The translations under genes and the position numbers were made by a program. The notes beneath the pieces were generated by a model, which saw nothing but the letters and a program-made list of their open reading frames with translations, did no database searches and had not been told where the DNA came from. A stretch of DNA of 64,000 bases from NCBI RefSeq assembly GCF_001544495.1, contig NZ_FCNZ02000020.1:41855-105854 (forward strand), in the 5' to 3' direction. Shown piece after piece: positions 8,673 through 18,373 of this stretch (positions are counted from its first letter, which is position 1; every line of letters begins with the position of its first letter). The DNA comes from Caballeronia telluris. GTDB lineage: Bacteria; Pseudomonadota; Gammaproteobacteria; Burkholderiales; Burkholderiaceae.

Positions 8673-9464
8673 ATGGAAGCACTTCAACTGCTCACGCCGC
8701 GCGCCGGCTTGCGCGTGCTGATCACGGGCGGCGCGTCGGGTATCGGTCTCGCGATTGCAAAGGCGTTCGTGTCGACGGGTGCGCGCGTGCACGTCTGCGA
8801 TATCGACGGCAAAGCTGTCGATGCTCTCGCGAGCGCCCTGCCCGCCGTCACCGGCACGCGGGCGAACGTCGCCGAAGCCGCCGATGTCGCGCGCGTCTTC
8901 GACGACGTGGAACGCGAACTCGGCGGCCTCGACGTGCTGATCAACAACGCGGGTATCGCGGGCCCGACGGGCGGCATCGACGAGATCGATCCGGCGGACT
9001 GGGAGAAGACCGTCGACGTCAATCTCAACAGCCATTTCCAGTTCGCCCGCCGTGCCGTGCCCCTGTTGCGTCAAGCGCCGGACGGCGGCGTGATGGTGTT
9101 CATGTCGTCGGTGGCGGGACGGCTCGGGTACGGCTTTCGCACGCCCTATTCCGCGACCAAATGGGCGCTCGTCGGCCTGGCGAAGAGCCTCGCGATCGAA
9201 CTCGGTCCGGACAATATCCGCGTGAATGCCGTGCAGCCCGGCATCGTGAAGGGGCCGCGCATGGAAGGCGTGATCGCCGCGCGCGCGAAGCAACTTGGCC
9301 TGAGCTACGAAGAGATGGAAGCGCGCTATCTGGAGAAGATTTCGCTGCGCCGCATGGTGACGCAGGAAGAAATCGCGGCGAGCGTGCTCTTCCTCAGTTC
9401 TCCCGCCGGCAGCGCGATCTCGGGGCAGGCGCTGTCCGTCTGCCGCAACGTCGAAACACTCTGA
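8673..9464 (+). CDS. SDR-family oxidoreductase (probable beta-hydroxy-acid dehydrogenase)
   Basis: 263 residues, the classical SDR length. NAD(P) motif 'LITGGASGIGLAIA' near residue 18, Asp in 'CDIDGK' after the second strand (favours NAD), structural 'NNAGIAG', and the catalytic Ser-Tyr-Lys set in 'FMSSVAG...YSATKWA'. ATG at 8673 follows AAAGGAGA. The gene is 20 bp from the BKACE gene. Since BKACE acts on beta-keto acids, the simplest role is oxidation of a beta-hydroxy acid to the beta-keto acid that BKACE cleaves. The exact substrate is not visible. Confidence 0.87.
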   Translation: MEALQLLTPRAGLRVLITGGASGIGLAIAKAFVSTGARVHVCDIDGKAVDALASALPAVTGTRANVAEAADVARVFDDVERELGGLDVLINNAGIAGPTGGIDEIDPADWEKTVDVNLNSHFQFARRAVPLLRQAPDGGVMVFMSSVAGRLGYGFRTPYSATKWALVGLAKSLAIELGPDNIRVNAVQPGIVKGPRMEGVIAARAKQLGLSYEEMEARYLEKISLRRMVTQEEIAASVLFLSSPAGSAISGQALSVCRNVETL

Positions 9465-9484
9465 TCACCACTCGGAAACACGAC

Positions 9485-10417
9485 ATGGCTACCACTCGCA
9501 AAGTCATCATCACCTGCGCGCCGACGGGCGCGATCCATACGCCTTCTATGTCGCCGCATCTGCCCGTGACGCCCGACGAAATCGCGAACGCCGCGCTTGC
9601 GGCCGCCCGCGAAGGCGCGGCGATCCTGCACCTGCACGCGCGCGATCCCGAGGACGGCCGCCCGACGCAGGACCCCGCGGTCTTCGAGCGCTTCCTGCCG
9701 CGCGTGAAGGAACAAACCGACGCCGTCATCAACCTGACGACGGGCGGCAGCCCGCACATGACGGTCGCGGAGCGGCTAAAGCCCGCGCATCGCTTTCAGC
9801 CGGAAGTGGCGTCGCTCAACATGGGGTCGATGAACTTCGGTCTCTATCCGATGCTCGACCGCTTCAAGGACCTCAAGCACGACTGGGAACGTGAGCATCT
9901 CGCGAAGAGCCGCGATCTGGTCTTCAAGAACACGTTCGCCGACATCGAGTACATCCTGACTTCGTGCGGAGCGAACGGCACGCGCTTCGAATTCGAGTGC
10001 TACGACATCTCGCATCTGTACAACCTCGCGCATTTCGTCGATCGCGGGCTCGCCAAGGCGCCGTTCTTCGTGCAGAGCGTGTTCGGGCTGCTCGGCGGGA
10101 TCGGGCCGCATCCCGAGGATCTCGCGCACATGAAGCGCACCGCCGACCGCCTGTTCGGCAACGACTATGTCTGGTCGATCCTCGGCGCCGGCCGCCACCA
10201 GATTCCGCTCGCGACGATGGGCGCCGCACAGGGTTCCAACGTGCGCGTCGGGCTCGAAGACTCGCTGTGGATTGCGCCGGGCCAGCTGGCGGAATCGAGC
10301 GCGGCGCAGGTCCGGAAGATCCGGCAGGTGATCGAAGGACTTTCGCTCGACGTCGCGACGCCGCAGGAAGCCCGCGCGATGCTGAAGTTGAAGGGCGGCG
10401 ACAACGTCGCGTTCTGA
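9485..10417 (+). CDS. Beta-keto acid cleavage enzyme (BKACE, DUF849)
   Basis: 310 residues, full family length. It opens with 'KVIITCAPTGAIHTPSMSPHLPVTP' and has 'AAILHLHARDPEDGRPTQD' with the zinc-binding HxH (His49, His51), then 'NLTTGG' and 'SLNMGSMNFG', all hallmarks of the BKACE family first known as 3-keto-5-aminohexanoate cleavage enzyme. These enzymes condense a beta-keto acid with acetyl-CoA and split it to acetoacetate and a new acyl-CoA. Known members use 3-keto-5-aminohexanoate, dehydrocarnitine, 5-hydroxy-beta-ketohexanoate or beta-ketoadipate. With the SDR and MFS neighbours it points to uptake and breakdown of a beta-hydroxy acid. Confidence 0.9.
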   Translation: MATTRKVIITCAPTGAIHTPSMSPHLPVTPDEIANAALAAAREGAAILHLHARDPEDGRPTQDPAVFERFLPRVKEQTDAVINLTTGGSPHMTVAERLKPAHRFQPEVASLNMGSMNFGLYPMLDRFKDLKHDWEREHLAKSRDLVFKNTFADIEYILTSCGANGTRFEFECYDISHLYNLAHFVDRGLAKAPFFVQSVFGLLGGIGPHPEDLAHMKRTADRLFGNDYVWSILGAGRHQIPLATMGAAQGSNVRVGLEDSLWIAPGQLAESSAAQVRKIRQVIEGLSLDVATPQEARAMLKLKGGDNVAF

Positions 10418-10540
10418 TCAGCCGCAGGCGCGATGAACCGCACGGGCGGGCCGCCGCGCCCGCCCTCGCCGACCGGCTGCCGGCCCATCGTTACGGCTTT
10501 CGCTCAAGAACCGCATCGCCGATCCAATTCGGGAGTATCC

Positions 10541-11884
10541 ATGTCGAATCATCATTCATCCGCGCCACGCGCGTCGTCGCCGGCGCAGTCGTCGCTCAAC
10601 AAGCTGCTGATCCGCAAGCTGATGCCGCTGCTCGTGATCGTCTACGTGATCAGCTTTCTCGACCGAACGAACATCGCGCTCGCGAAGCATTCGATGGGCA
10701 TCGACCTCGGCATGTCCGCGGCGGCCTATGGCCTCGGCGCGGGCCTCTTCTTCCTGACCTACGCCGCCTTCGAGATTCCGAGCAACCTCGTGATGCACAA
10801 GGTGGGCGCGCGATTCTGGATCACGCGCATCATGATCACGTGGGGATTGTTGTCGATCGGCATGGCGTTCGTGCGCGGCGAGACCTCGTTCTACGTGATG
10901 CGGTTGCTGCTCGGCGCGGCCGAGGCGGGGCTCTTTCCGGGCGTGATGCTGTATCTCACGTACTGGTTCGGCCGTGAGGAGCGCGCGCGGGCGACGGGCT
11001 ATTTCCTGCTCGGCGTGTGTATCGCGAATATCGTCGGCGGACCGCTCGGCGGCGCGCTGCTCGAACTCGACGGCGCGCTCGGCTTTCACGGCTGGCAGTG
11101 GCTCTTCGTGATCGAAGGACTGCCGGCGGTGCTGCTCGCGTGGGTCGTCTGGAAGAAGCTGCCCGACCGGCCGACCAAGGCGCCGTGGCTCGCGCGCGAC
11201 GAAGCCGAGGCGCTCGAACGGCGTCTTGCCGCCGAACAGGACAGCCACGCGCCCGGCCGTGGTGCGCATTCGTTTGGCGCCTGCCTGCGCGACCGGCAGG
11301 TCTGGCTCGCGATCTTCGTGTACTTTTGCCACCAGCTCACGATCTACACGGTGATCTTCTTCTTGCCGGGGATCATCGGCGCGTCGGGGAAATTCTCGCC
11401 GTTCACGATCGGCCTGCTTTCCGCGACGCCCTGGCTCGCCGCAGCGGCCGGCGCCGCGACGCTGCCGCGCTTCGCGAGCAACTCGGCGCGAAGCCGGCGC
11501 ATCCTGATCGGCGGACTGGTGGTGATGGCCTCGGGCCTTTTGCTCGCCGCCTATGCGACGCCCGCGATCGGATTGCTCGGCGTGTGCCTGTCGGCGTCGA
11601 TGTTCTTCGTCGTGCAGTCGATCATCTTCACGTTTCCGTCGTCGCGGCTTTCGGGCAGCGCGCTCGCGGGCGGGCTCGGCCTCGTCAATTCGTGCGGGCT
11701 GCTCGGCGGATTCGTCGGACCGACGGTCATGGGCATGATCGAGCAGTCGACCGGCCGCGCGATGAACGGCCTGATCCTGCTCGCCGCCGCGCTGCTGGTC
11801 GCGGCGCTCGTCAGCGTGCGTTTGCGGCACGGCGCGGAAGAGCGCGCGCGGACCGTCGCGTCGCCGGCTCACAAGACGGTGTGA
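10541..11884 (+). CDS. MFS transporter, anion:cation symporter (phthalate permease-like) family
   Basis: 447 residues with twelve hydrophobic segments. 'YVISFLDRTNIALAKHSMGIDLGMS' near residue 37 is the ACS-family signature seen in tartrate, phthalate, hexuronate and dihydroxy-acid transporters. 'TYWFGREERARATGYF' follows in the central loop. ATG at 10541 has GGGAG upstream. As the last gene of the GntR-SDR-BKACE set it probably imports the organic acid that these enzymes degrade. Confidence 0.88.
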   Translation: MSNHHSSAPRASSPAQSSLNKLLIRKLMPLLVIVYVISFLDRTNIALAKHSMGIDLGMSAAAYGLGAGLFFLTYAAFEIPSNLVMHKVGARFWITRIMITWGLLSIGMAFVRGETSFYVMRLLLGAAEAGLFPGVMLYLTYWFGREERARATGYFLLGVCIANIVGGPLGGALLELDGALGFHGWQWLFVIEGLPAVLLAWVVWKKLPDRPTKAPWLARDEAEALERRLAAEQDSHAPGRGAHSFGACLRDRQVWLAIFVYFCHQLTIYTVIFFLPGIIGASGKFSPFTIGLLSATPWLAAAAGAATLPRFASNSARSRRILIGGLVVMASGLLLAAYATPAIGLLGVCLSASMFFVVQSIIFTFPSSRLSGSALAGGLGLVNSCGLLGGFVGPTVMGMIEQSTGRAMNGLILLAAALLVAALVSVRLRHGAEERARTVASPAHKTV

Positions 11885-11896
11885 GCGCGGGCGGCG

Positions 11897-12478
11897 TCAG
11901 GCGAGCGCCGCCAGCACTTCTTCGGTCGAACGAATCCGCCCGATCCGCGGAAACACGTAACGGAAGGTGGATTCGTGCGTGTCGGCGTGCAGATCGCTCA
12001 TCGCATCCTCGACGAAGATTTGCTGATAGCCGTGCTCGAACGCGGACCGCGCCGTCGACTCCACCCCGACGTGCGTCGCGATGCCGCCGAGCACGATCGT
12101 GTCGATACCGCGCCGGCGCAGTTGCAGATCGAGTTCGGTGCCGTAGAACGCGCCCCATTGCCGCTTCGTGATGACGATATCCGACGCCGCCACGCCGACC
12201 TCGGGACACAACTCGCTCCATCCGGCGGGTTCGGCGGCGGGCGCGGCCTGACCCGAATCGGTGATCGGGCGCAGACCGCCGGGCGCCGCCGGGAACGCGA
12301 CCTTCACGAGCACCACGGGCGCGTCGAGCGCGCGAAAGCGATCGGCGAGCAGGCGCGCGTTGGCGAGCACGTCGGCGGCGCTGTTCGGCTGCACCGGCAG
12401 CGCGGCGATGCCCGCCTGCAAATCGATCAGCACGAGCGCGGTGGAATGACTTTGCAGCTTGAATTCGTCGATGGTCAT
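11897..12478 (-). CDS. Isochorismatase-fold hydrolase lacking the usual cysteine
   Basis: 193 residues of the isochorismatase/cysteine hydrolase fold. Asp19 ('LVLIDLQAGI') and Lys105 ('VITKRQWGAFYGTELD') of the catalytic set are present. The third position, normally Cys in 'T-CVESTAR', is Gly138 in 'GGIATHVGVESTARSAFEHGY'. True isochorismatases (EntB, PhzD) also have Gly here, but sequence otherwise follows the YcaC-type subgroup. Hydrolysis of an amide through a thioester is therefore unlikely. ATG at 12476-12478. It precedes no clear partner; msrB is 38 bp upstream on the same strand. Confidence 0.82.
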   Translation of the reverse strand: MTIDEFKLQSHSTALVLIDLQAGIAALPVQPNSAADVLANARLLADRFRALDAPVVLVKVAFPAAPGGLRPITDSGQAAPAAEPAGWSELCPEVGVAASDIVITKRQWGAFYGTELDLQLRRRGIDTIVLGGIATHVGVESTARSAFEHGYQQIFVEDAMSDLHADTHESTFRYVFPRIGRIRSTEEVLAALA

Positions 12479-12516
12479 TGGGAAACTGTCTCGCGTTTGA
12501 GCCGTGGCGGCGCCGC

Positions 12517-13029
12517 TCAGACCGCCGTCGGCGTAAAGACCAGCGCGACGCCGTTCATGCAGTAACGCAGTCCGGTGGGTTTGGGGCCGTCGTCGAAAAC
12601 ATGGCCTAGATGGCCGCCGCAGCGCCGGCAGTGCACCTCGTTGCGCTCCATGCCAAACGAGGTGTCCGTGCGCGTGGAAACGGCGCCGTCGAGCGGCTGC
12701 CAGAAGCTCGGCCAGCCGGTCCCGCTGTCGAATTTCGTCTTGGATGAAAAAAGATCGAGCCGGCAACCGGCGCAGGCAAACACGCCCGCACGATGCTCGT
12801 CGTTGAGCGCACTCGTGAACGGCCGCTCCGTGCTTTCCTGGCGCATCACCTTGAACTGCGCGGGCGTCAGCAGCTTGCGCCATTCGGCGTCGCTGCGGCT
12901 CACCTCGTAGACAGGCGGCGCGGCGTCCGCCGCCCGCGCGCTGCCTGCGCCGATCCCGCGCCACGCGTCGACGCCGCCCGCGACCGTCGCGGCCAGGGCG
13001 CCGAGAAAACTGCGTTTTGTGCCTTTCAT
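12517..13029 (-). CDS. msrB: Peptide-methionine (R)-S-oxide reductase, exported
   Basis: 170 residues. The N-terminus 'MKGTKRSFLGALAATVAGG' is Tat-like with KR in place of RR, ending near 'ARAADAAP', so the enzyme is probably periplasmic. MsrB features: 'TPAQFKVMRQESTERPFT', zinc pairs 'CAGC' and 'CRRC', 'FDSGTGWPSFWQP', 'GHLGHVFDDGP', and the catalytic Cys in 'RYCMNGVAL'. It reduces methionine-R-sulfoxide in oxidised proteins. ATG at 13027-13029; a longer frame upstream would bury the signal peptide. Confidence 0.93.
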   Translation of the reverse strand: MKGTKRSFLGALAATVAGGVDAWRGIGAGSARAADAAPPVYEVSRSDAEWRKLLTPAQFKVMRQESTERPFTSALNDEHRAGVFACAGCRLDLFSSKTKFDSGTGWPSFWQPLDGAVSTRTDTSFGMERNEVHCRRCGGHLGHVFDDGPKPTGLRYCMNGVALVFTPTAV

Positions 13030-13105
13030 GATGTCCACCCCGCTATGCCGGCCGGCTGCTGTCGTTCGTGCCGCTCGCACGATATCTGCCTGAGAGCGGC
13101 CGCGC

Positions 13106-13863
13106 CTACGTTTTGAGTCGATAGCCCGTGCGAAAGATCCACGCGACGATCACCGTGAATAATCCGAGGAATACGAGCGTCATCGCAAGGCTCACGCCGA
13201 CGGAGACGTCCGCGAGTCCATAGAAGCTCCACCGGAAGCCGCTGATGAGATACACGACCGGATTGAACAGCGCGACTGCCTTCCAGAACGGCGGCAGGAT
13301 CTCGATCGAATAGAAGCTGCCGCCGAGGAACGTGAGCGGCGTCACGATCAGAAGCGGAATCACCTGAAGTTTCTCGAAGCCGTCGGCCCAGATGCCGATG
13401 ATGAACCCGAGCAGGCTGAACGTCACGGAAGTCAGCAGCAGGAACACGATCATCCAGACCGGATGATCTATCCTGAGCGGCACGAAAAGCCGCGCGGTCA
13501 CGAGGATGATTAGACCGAGAATGACCGATTTGGTCGCCGCCGCGCCGACGTAGCTCACGACGATCTCCAGATAGGAAATGGGCGCGGACAACAGCTCGTA
13601 GATGGTCCCGGTGAATTTCGGGAAATAGATGCCGAACGACGCGTTCGAAATGCTCTGCGTGAGCAGCGACAGCATCACGAGCCCCGGCACGATGAACGCG
13701 CCGTAGCTGATGCCGTCGACCTGCGGAATGCGCGAGCCGATTGCGGCGCCGAAGACGACGAAGTAAAGCGATGTCGAAATGACCGGCGACACGATGCTTT
13801 GCATCAGCGTGCGCGCCGTGCGGGCCATTTCGAAGCGGTAGATCGCGCGCACTGCGTGGAGGT

Positions 13864-13867
<4 letters not shown>
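13106..13867 (-). CDS. ABC-2 type transporter permease (YadH-like)
   Basis: 253 residues with six hydrophobic segments. The ABC-2 signature is visible in 'PLTFLGGSFYSIEILPPFWKAVALFNPVVYLISGFRW' near the C-terminus. The start overlaps the stop of the ATPase gene by 4 bp (ATGA), so the pair is translationally coupled. The length and arrangement match YadH, the membrane half of the YadGH exporter found widely in Proteobacteria; its substrate is not known. Confidence 0.9.
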
Positions 13868-14790
<923 letters not shown>

Positions 14791-14896
14791 GGCGTGGACA
14801 ATATCAGATACCGCCGAAACCGGCTCAAGCCACCCGTGCCTGTCGCACAATGACGCATTGCAACATCGCAAACCGGCCCTACAAGGAGTCAGAGCC

Positions 14897-15367
14897 ATGC
14901 TGTTCGAACAGATCGAAACCGCCTGCATCAACGATGCCGACGTTCCCTGGGTGCCGTTCACGCCGTATAGCGAGAAGGTGCTCGTCAAGTATTTCAAGCT
15001 CGATCCGGTGCGCGGCGAGGTCATCGCGCTCCTGAAGGCGCCCGCCGCCGGACAGATGCCGATCCATCGCCACACGGGCACGGTGATCGTCTATACGGTT
15101 CAGGGGCGATGGAAATACCGCGAGCACGACTGGATCGCCGAGCGCGGAAGCGTCGTCTACGAGACGGCGGGATCGACGCATACGCCGCAGGCGCTTCCCG
15201 GCAACGAGGACATCGTGACGCTCAACATCATCCAGGGCGACCTGCTGTTCATGAACGAGCGCGCGCAGGTGATCGCCATCGAAAGCTGGAAAAGCGGCTG
15301 GGATCGCTATGCCGCGTATTGCGAGGCGAACGGCATCGGGCCGCGCGACCTGACGGCGTTTGCCTGA
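14897..15367 (+). CDS. Cupin, 2,4'-dihydroxyacetophenone dioxygenase family
   Basis: 156 residues, single cupin barrel. 'GQMPIHRHTGTVIVYTVQGRWKY' gives the HxH metal pair, and 'YETAGSTHTPQAL' gives the third histidine, as in the iron-dependent 2,4'-dihydroxyacetophenone dioxygenase that splits a C-C bond next to a ketone. Many relatives in Burkholderia are uncharacterised, so the true substrate is open. ATG at 14897 follows AAGGAG. It is divergent from the ABC exporter and upstream of the AraC gene. Confidence 0.82.
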   Translation: MLFEQIETACINDADVPWVPFTPYSEKVLVKYFKLDPVRGEVIALLKAPAAGQMPIHRHTGTVIVYTVQGRWKYREHDWIAERGSVVYETAGSTHTPQALPGNEDIVTLNIIQGDLLFMNERAQVIAIESWKSGWDRYAAYCEANGIGPRDLTAFA

Positions 15368-15392
15368 ACGCGCGTTTCTCTCCCTGCGACTG

Positions 15393-15419
15393 TGACAAAA
15401 TAGGCCACCTTCGGCCACC
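15393..15419. promoter_or_regulatory. Candidate AraC autoregulatory site
   Basis: TGACAAAA (15393-15400), then three bases, then GCCACC at 15404-15409 and again at 15414-15419 (10-bp direct repeat). It lies just before the AraC gene. TGACAAAA-N3-GCCA recurs exactly at 18176-18190 in front of the divergent acyl-CoA genes, and paired GCCACC repeats recur before the second AraC gene at 35243-35259. Confidence 0.5.
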
Positions 15420-15431
15420 CTTGTCGCGCGC

Positions 15432-16430
15432 TTGAACCCGCTATCCGCCACTGTCCCGATCTCGGTCGTCAACGGCTTTTTGTCCGGCGCCGACCCCAAC
15501 GCCATCGCGCGGCTCGCCGAGCGCTCGGGCATTGCGCACGAGTTGCTGCGCGAGCCGGCCGCGCGCGTGACGCAGGAGCAGTTCTCCACGCTCTATCGCC
15601 TGCTCGCGATGGAACTCGACGACGAAATGCCCGGCATCTTCAGCCGCCCTTTGCGCAACGGCACGCTGAAATATCTGTGCCTGAGCCTGCTCGACGCATC
15701 GAAGCTGGAGATCGCGCTGCACCGCTTCGGCCAGTTCTTCCATCTGATTCTCGACGACTTCCGGCTGCAGTCGGATCGCGACGGCGCGCTCGGCTACGTG
15801 GAGATGGCGGCGAATCCGCAGGGTCCGGCCGTCAGCGCGCTCGGGCACGAACTGATGCTCAAACTCGTGCATGGCGTCGCGTCGTGGCTCATCGGGCAGA
15901 AGATTCCGCTCGTCGAAGTGAACTTCCATTTCGCGCGGCCGGCGCAGGCGAGTGATCACCTCTATCTCTTTCCCGGGCCGATCCGCTTCGGCTGCGCGGC
16001 GACGCGCATCGGCTTCGACGCCGCCTGGCTCGACATGCCGATCCGGCAGCGCAAGCCCGATCTGAAGAAGTTCCTCGCGCGCGCGCCGGAGGACTGGATC
16101 TTCGTGTCGTTCGCGGAGCAGCTCGTCTGCCATCGCGTGCGGCAATATGTGGCGGACTGCCTGCCGGGGACGCCTGCCATCGACGACGTCGCGCAGCATC
16201 TGCACTTCTCGGTGCGCACGCTGTGCCGGCGGCTGGCTGCCGAAGCCACGACCTTTCAGGCGATCAAGGACGAAGTGCGGCGCGACATCGCGATCCAGCG
16301 GCTCACGCGCTCGGGCGACGCCATCGCGGAGATCGCCTACGACGTCGGGTTCGACAACCCGACTGCGTTTCATCGCGCGTTCCGGCACTGGACCGGAAGC
16401 ACGCCGAATACGTATCGCCGGACGGCGTGA
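15432..16430 (+). CDS. AraC-family regulator (OruR/ArgR-type, arabinose-binding-like N-domain)
   Basis: 332 residues. N-terminal effector domain includes 'ELMLKLVHGVASWLIGQKIPLVEVNFHFARP', the arrangement seen in AraC regulators of ornithine, fatty-acid and PHB metabolism. C-terminal double HTH: 'DDVAQHLHFSVRTLCRRLAAEATTFQAIKDEVRRDIA' and 'AIAEIAYDVGFDNPTAFHRAFRHWTGSTPNTYR'. The start is uncertain: TTG at 15432 with no Shine-Dalgarno, alternative TTG at 15480. It converges on the acyl-CoA ligase gene and probably controls the 16449-21087 acyl-CoA genes, since they share an operator-like motif. Confidence 0.88.
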   Translation: MNPLSATVPISVVNGFLSGADPNAIARLAERSGIAHELLREPAARVTQEQFSTLYRLLAMELDDEMPGIFSRPLRNGTLKYLCLSLLDASKLEIALHRFGQFFHLILDDFRLQSDRDGALGYVEMAANPQGPAVSALGHELMLKLVHGVASWLIGQKIPLVEVNFHFARPAQASDHLYLFPGPIRFGCAATRIGFDAAWLDMPIRQRKPDLKKFLARAPEDWIFVSFAEQLVCHRVRQYVADCLPGTPAIDDVAQHLHFSVRTLCRRLAAEATTFQAIKDEVRRDIAIQRLTRSGDAIAEIAYDVGFDNPTAFHRAFRHWTGSTPNTYRRTA

Positions 16431-16448
16431 GCGCGGCGCGCCGGCCCA

Positions 16449-18068
16449 TCACGCCGTGAAATGTCTGCCGAAGCGCTGTCGCAGCGCCATCTTTTGCAGC
16501 TTGCCGGTTGCGGTGAGCGGCAGGTCATCGACGAACACGACATCGTCCGGAATGCACCACTTCGCCACCTTCCCGGCATAGAAGTCGAGCAACTGCCGAA
16601 CATCCACCGCGCTGCCCTCGCGGCGCACCGCGACGATCAGCGGCCGCTCGTCCCACTTCGGATGCGCGCACGCGATGCACGCCGCCTTCGCGATCTCCGG
16701 ATGCGACATCGCGATGTTCTCCAGTTCGATCGACGAGATCCATTCGCCGCCCGACTTGATCACGTCCTTGCTGCGGTCCGTGATGTGCATGTAGCCGTCG
16801 GGGTCGATGGTGGCGACGTCGCCGGTCGGGAACCAGCCGTCCACGAGCGGCGACTCGTCGCGGCCGAAATAGCGCTCGGCGACCCAGTGGCCGCGCGCCA
16901 TCAGATCGCCCGCCGACGTGCCGTCCCACGGCAACTCGGCGCCGTCGCCGCCGACGATCTTCAGGTCGATGCCGGGCACCGCGCGGCCCTGCTTGATGTC
17001 GATCGCCGCGCGCGCCGCCTCGCTCTTCGCGGCGTAGCCACGCGACGGCGAGCACACGGTGCCGAGCGGCGACAGTTCCGTCATGCCCCACGCATGCACC
17101 GCCTGGACGCCGACTTCGCGCAGCGCCCCCGCGAGATGCGGCGGACACGCCGCGCCGCCGACGACCGCGCGCCTGAACGTCGTGCTCGTCCTGCCCACGC
17201 GCCGCATGTAGTCGACGAAGCCGAGCCATACCGTCGGAACGCCCGCCGACATCGTCACGCCTTCCTCTTCGAAGAGCGTCGCCAGCGACTCGCCGTCGAG
17301 CTTCGCGCCGGGCAGCACGAGCTTCGCGCCGACGAGCGTCGCCGAGAACGGAATGCCCCACGCGTTCACATGGAACATCGGCACGACGGGCGAGATGGTT
17401 TCGATCGCCGAGAGCGCGAGCGAATCGGGCAGCGCCGACCCGTAGCACATCAGCGTGATCGAACGGTGCGAGTAGAGCACGCCTTTCGGCTCGCCCGTCG
17501 TGCCCGACGTGTAGCACAGGAGCGCAGCGCGATCTTCGCTGAAACGCGGCCACGCGAAGCCGTCCGCAGCGGGCGCGATCAGCGTCTCGTAGCTCGCGAG
17601 CGGCACGGCACCGTCGCGCGGCAGCGCCGTTTCGTCGCACAGCATGATCCACTTCTCGACATGCGGACAAAGCGCGGCGATCTGCTCGACGAGCGGCAGG
17701 AACGACGCATCGAAGAACACGAAGCGGTCGCGCGCATGATTGACGATGAAGACGATCTGCTCGGGAAAGAGCCGCGGGTTGATCGTGTGGCACACCGCGC
17801 CGATCCCGCTTGCGCCGTAGTACAGCTCCATGTGCCGATAGCCGTTCCAGGCCAGCGTGCCGATACGGTCGCCTGCGTCGATGCCGCTTGCGATCAGCGC
17901 CTGCGCGAGCTGCATCGAGCGCGCATGGCAGTCGCGGTACGTATAGCGGTGAATGTCGCCTTCGACACGCCGCGACACGATCTCCACGTCGGCGGAGTGG
18001 CGCGCCGCCTGTTCGAGTATCGACGACAGCAGCATCGGCGTGTTCATCATCTGGCCCAGCAGTTCCAT
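16449..18068 (-). CDS. Fatty acyl-CoA/3-(methylthio)propionyl-CoA ligase (DmdB-like)
   Basis: 539 residues, AMP-forming acyl-CoA synthetase. P-loop 'LLCYTSGTTGEPKGVLYSH', 'HAWGMTELSPLGT', 'GWFPTGDVATIDPDGYMHITDRSKDVIKSGGEWIS', and the acylation lysine in 'LTATGKLQKMAL'. 'SKDVIKSGGEWISSIELE' is typical of the medium-chain/DmdB branch. ATG at 18068 with GGAGA upstream. It is divergent from a DmdC-sized acyl-CoA dehydrogenase; together they activate and desaturate an acid, but whether this is methylthiopropionate or a fatty acid cannot be decided here. Confidence 0.88.
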   Translation of the reverse strand: MELLGQMMNTPMLLSSILEQAARHSADVEIVSRRVEGDIHRYTYRDCHARSMQLAQALIASGIDAGDRIGTLAWNGYRHMELYYGASGIGAVCHTINPRLFPEQIVFIVNHARDRFVFFDASFLPLVEQIAALCPHVEKWIMLCDETALPRDGAVPLASYETLIAPAADGFAWPRFSEDRAALLCYTSGTTGEPKGVLYSHRSITLMCYGSALPDSLALSAIETISPVVPMFHVNAWGIPFSATLVGAKLVLPGAKLDGESLATLFEEEGVTMSAGVPTVWLGFVDYMRRVGRTSTTFRRAVVGGAACPPHLAGALREVGVQAVHAWGMTELSPLGTVCSPSRGYAAKSEAARAAIDIKQGRAVPGIDLKIVGGDGAELPWDGTSAGDLMARGHWVAERYFGRDESPLVDGWFPTGDVATIDPDGYMHITDRSKDVIKSGGEWISSIELENIAMSHPEIAKAACIACAHPKWDERPLIVAVRREGSAVDVRQLLDFYAGKVAKWCIPDDVVFVDDLPLTATGKLQKMALRQRFGRHFTA

Positions 18069-18170
18069 GGCTCGTCTCCGTTCTCGGGCGGCGGTCGCCC
18101 TGGTGTGTATGGCATGTGCGTCCCGATTCTAAGGAACGCGAGCGCAAACCGAAGTTGCAGTCCCGGCCGA

Positions 18171-18264
18171 TTGATTGACAAAACCAGCCAAGCGACGCCG
18201 CGCGCCGTTGGCACCTACGGGTGATCCCTTAGGGAAACGGTGCGCGGCAGGTTTTGTCAATCAA
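18171..18264. promoter_or_regulatory. 15-bp inverted repeats in the ligase/dehydrogenase divergent promoter
   Basis: TTGATTGACAAAACC (18171-18185) is exactly reverse-complemented at 18250-18264, with 64 bp between. The region lies in the 305-bp space between divergent genes, centred at 18217-18218. Arms facing each divergent gene suggest a dimeric or looping regulator. The left arm also carries the TGACAAAA-N3-GCCA motif found before the AraC gene. Confidence 0.65.
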
Positions 18265-18373
18265 TGGGCAGGTTCGGATATCGGCGATTGCGGCGTATGA
18301 AGCTAGGATGAGGCAACCGCATCGCATGGCATGGGTCAGAGTCGTGCGGGCAGCCCCCAATTGGAGACACAGG

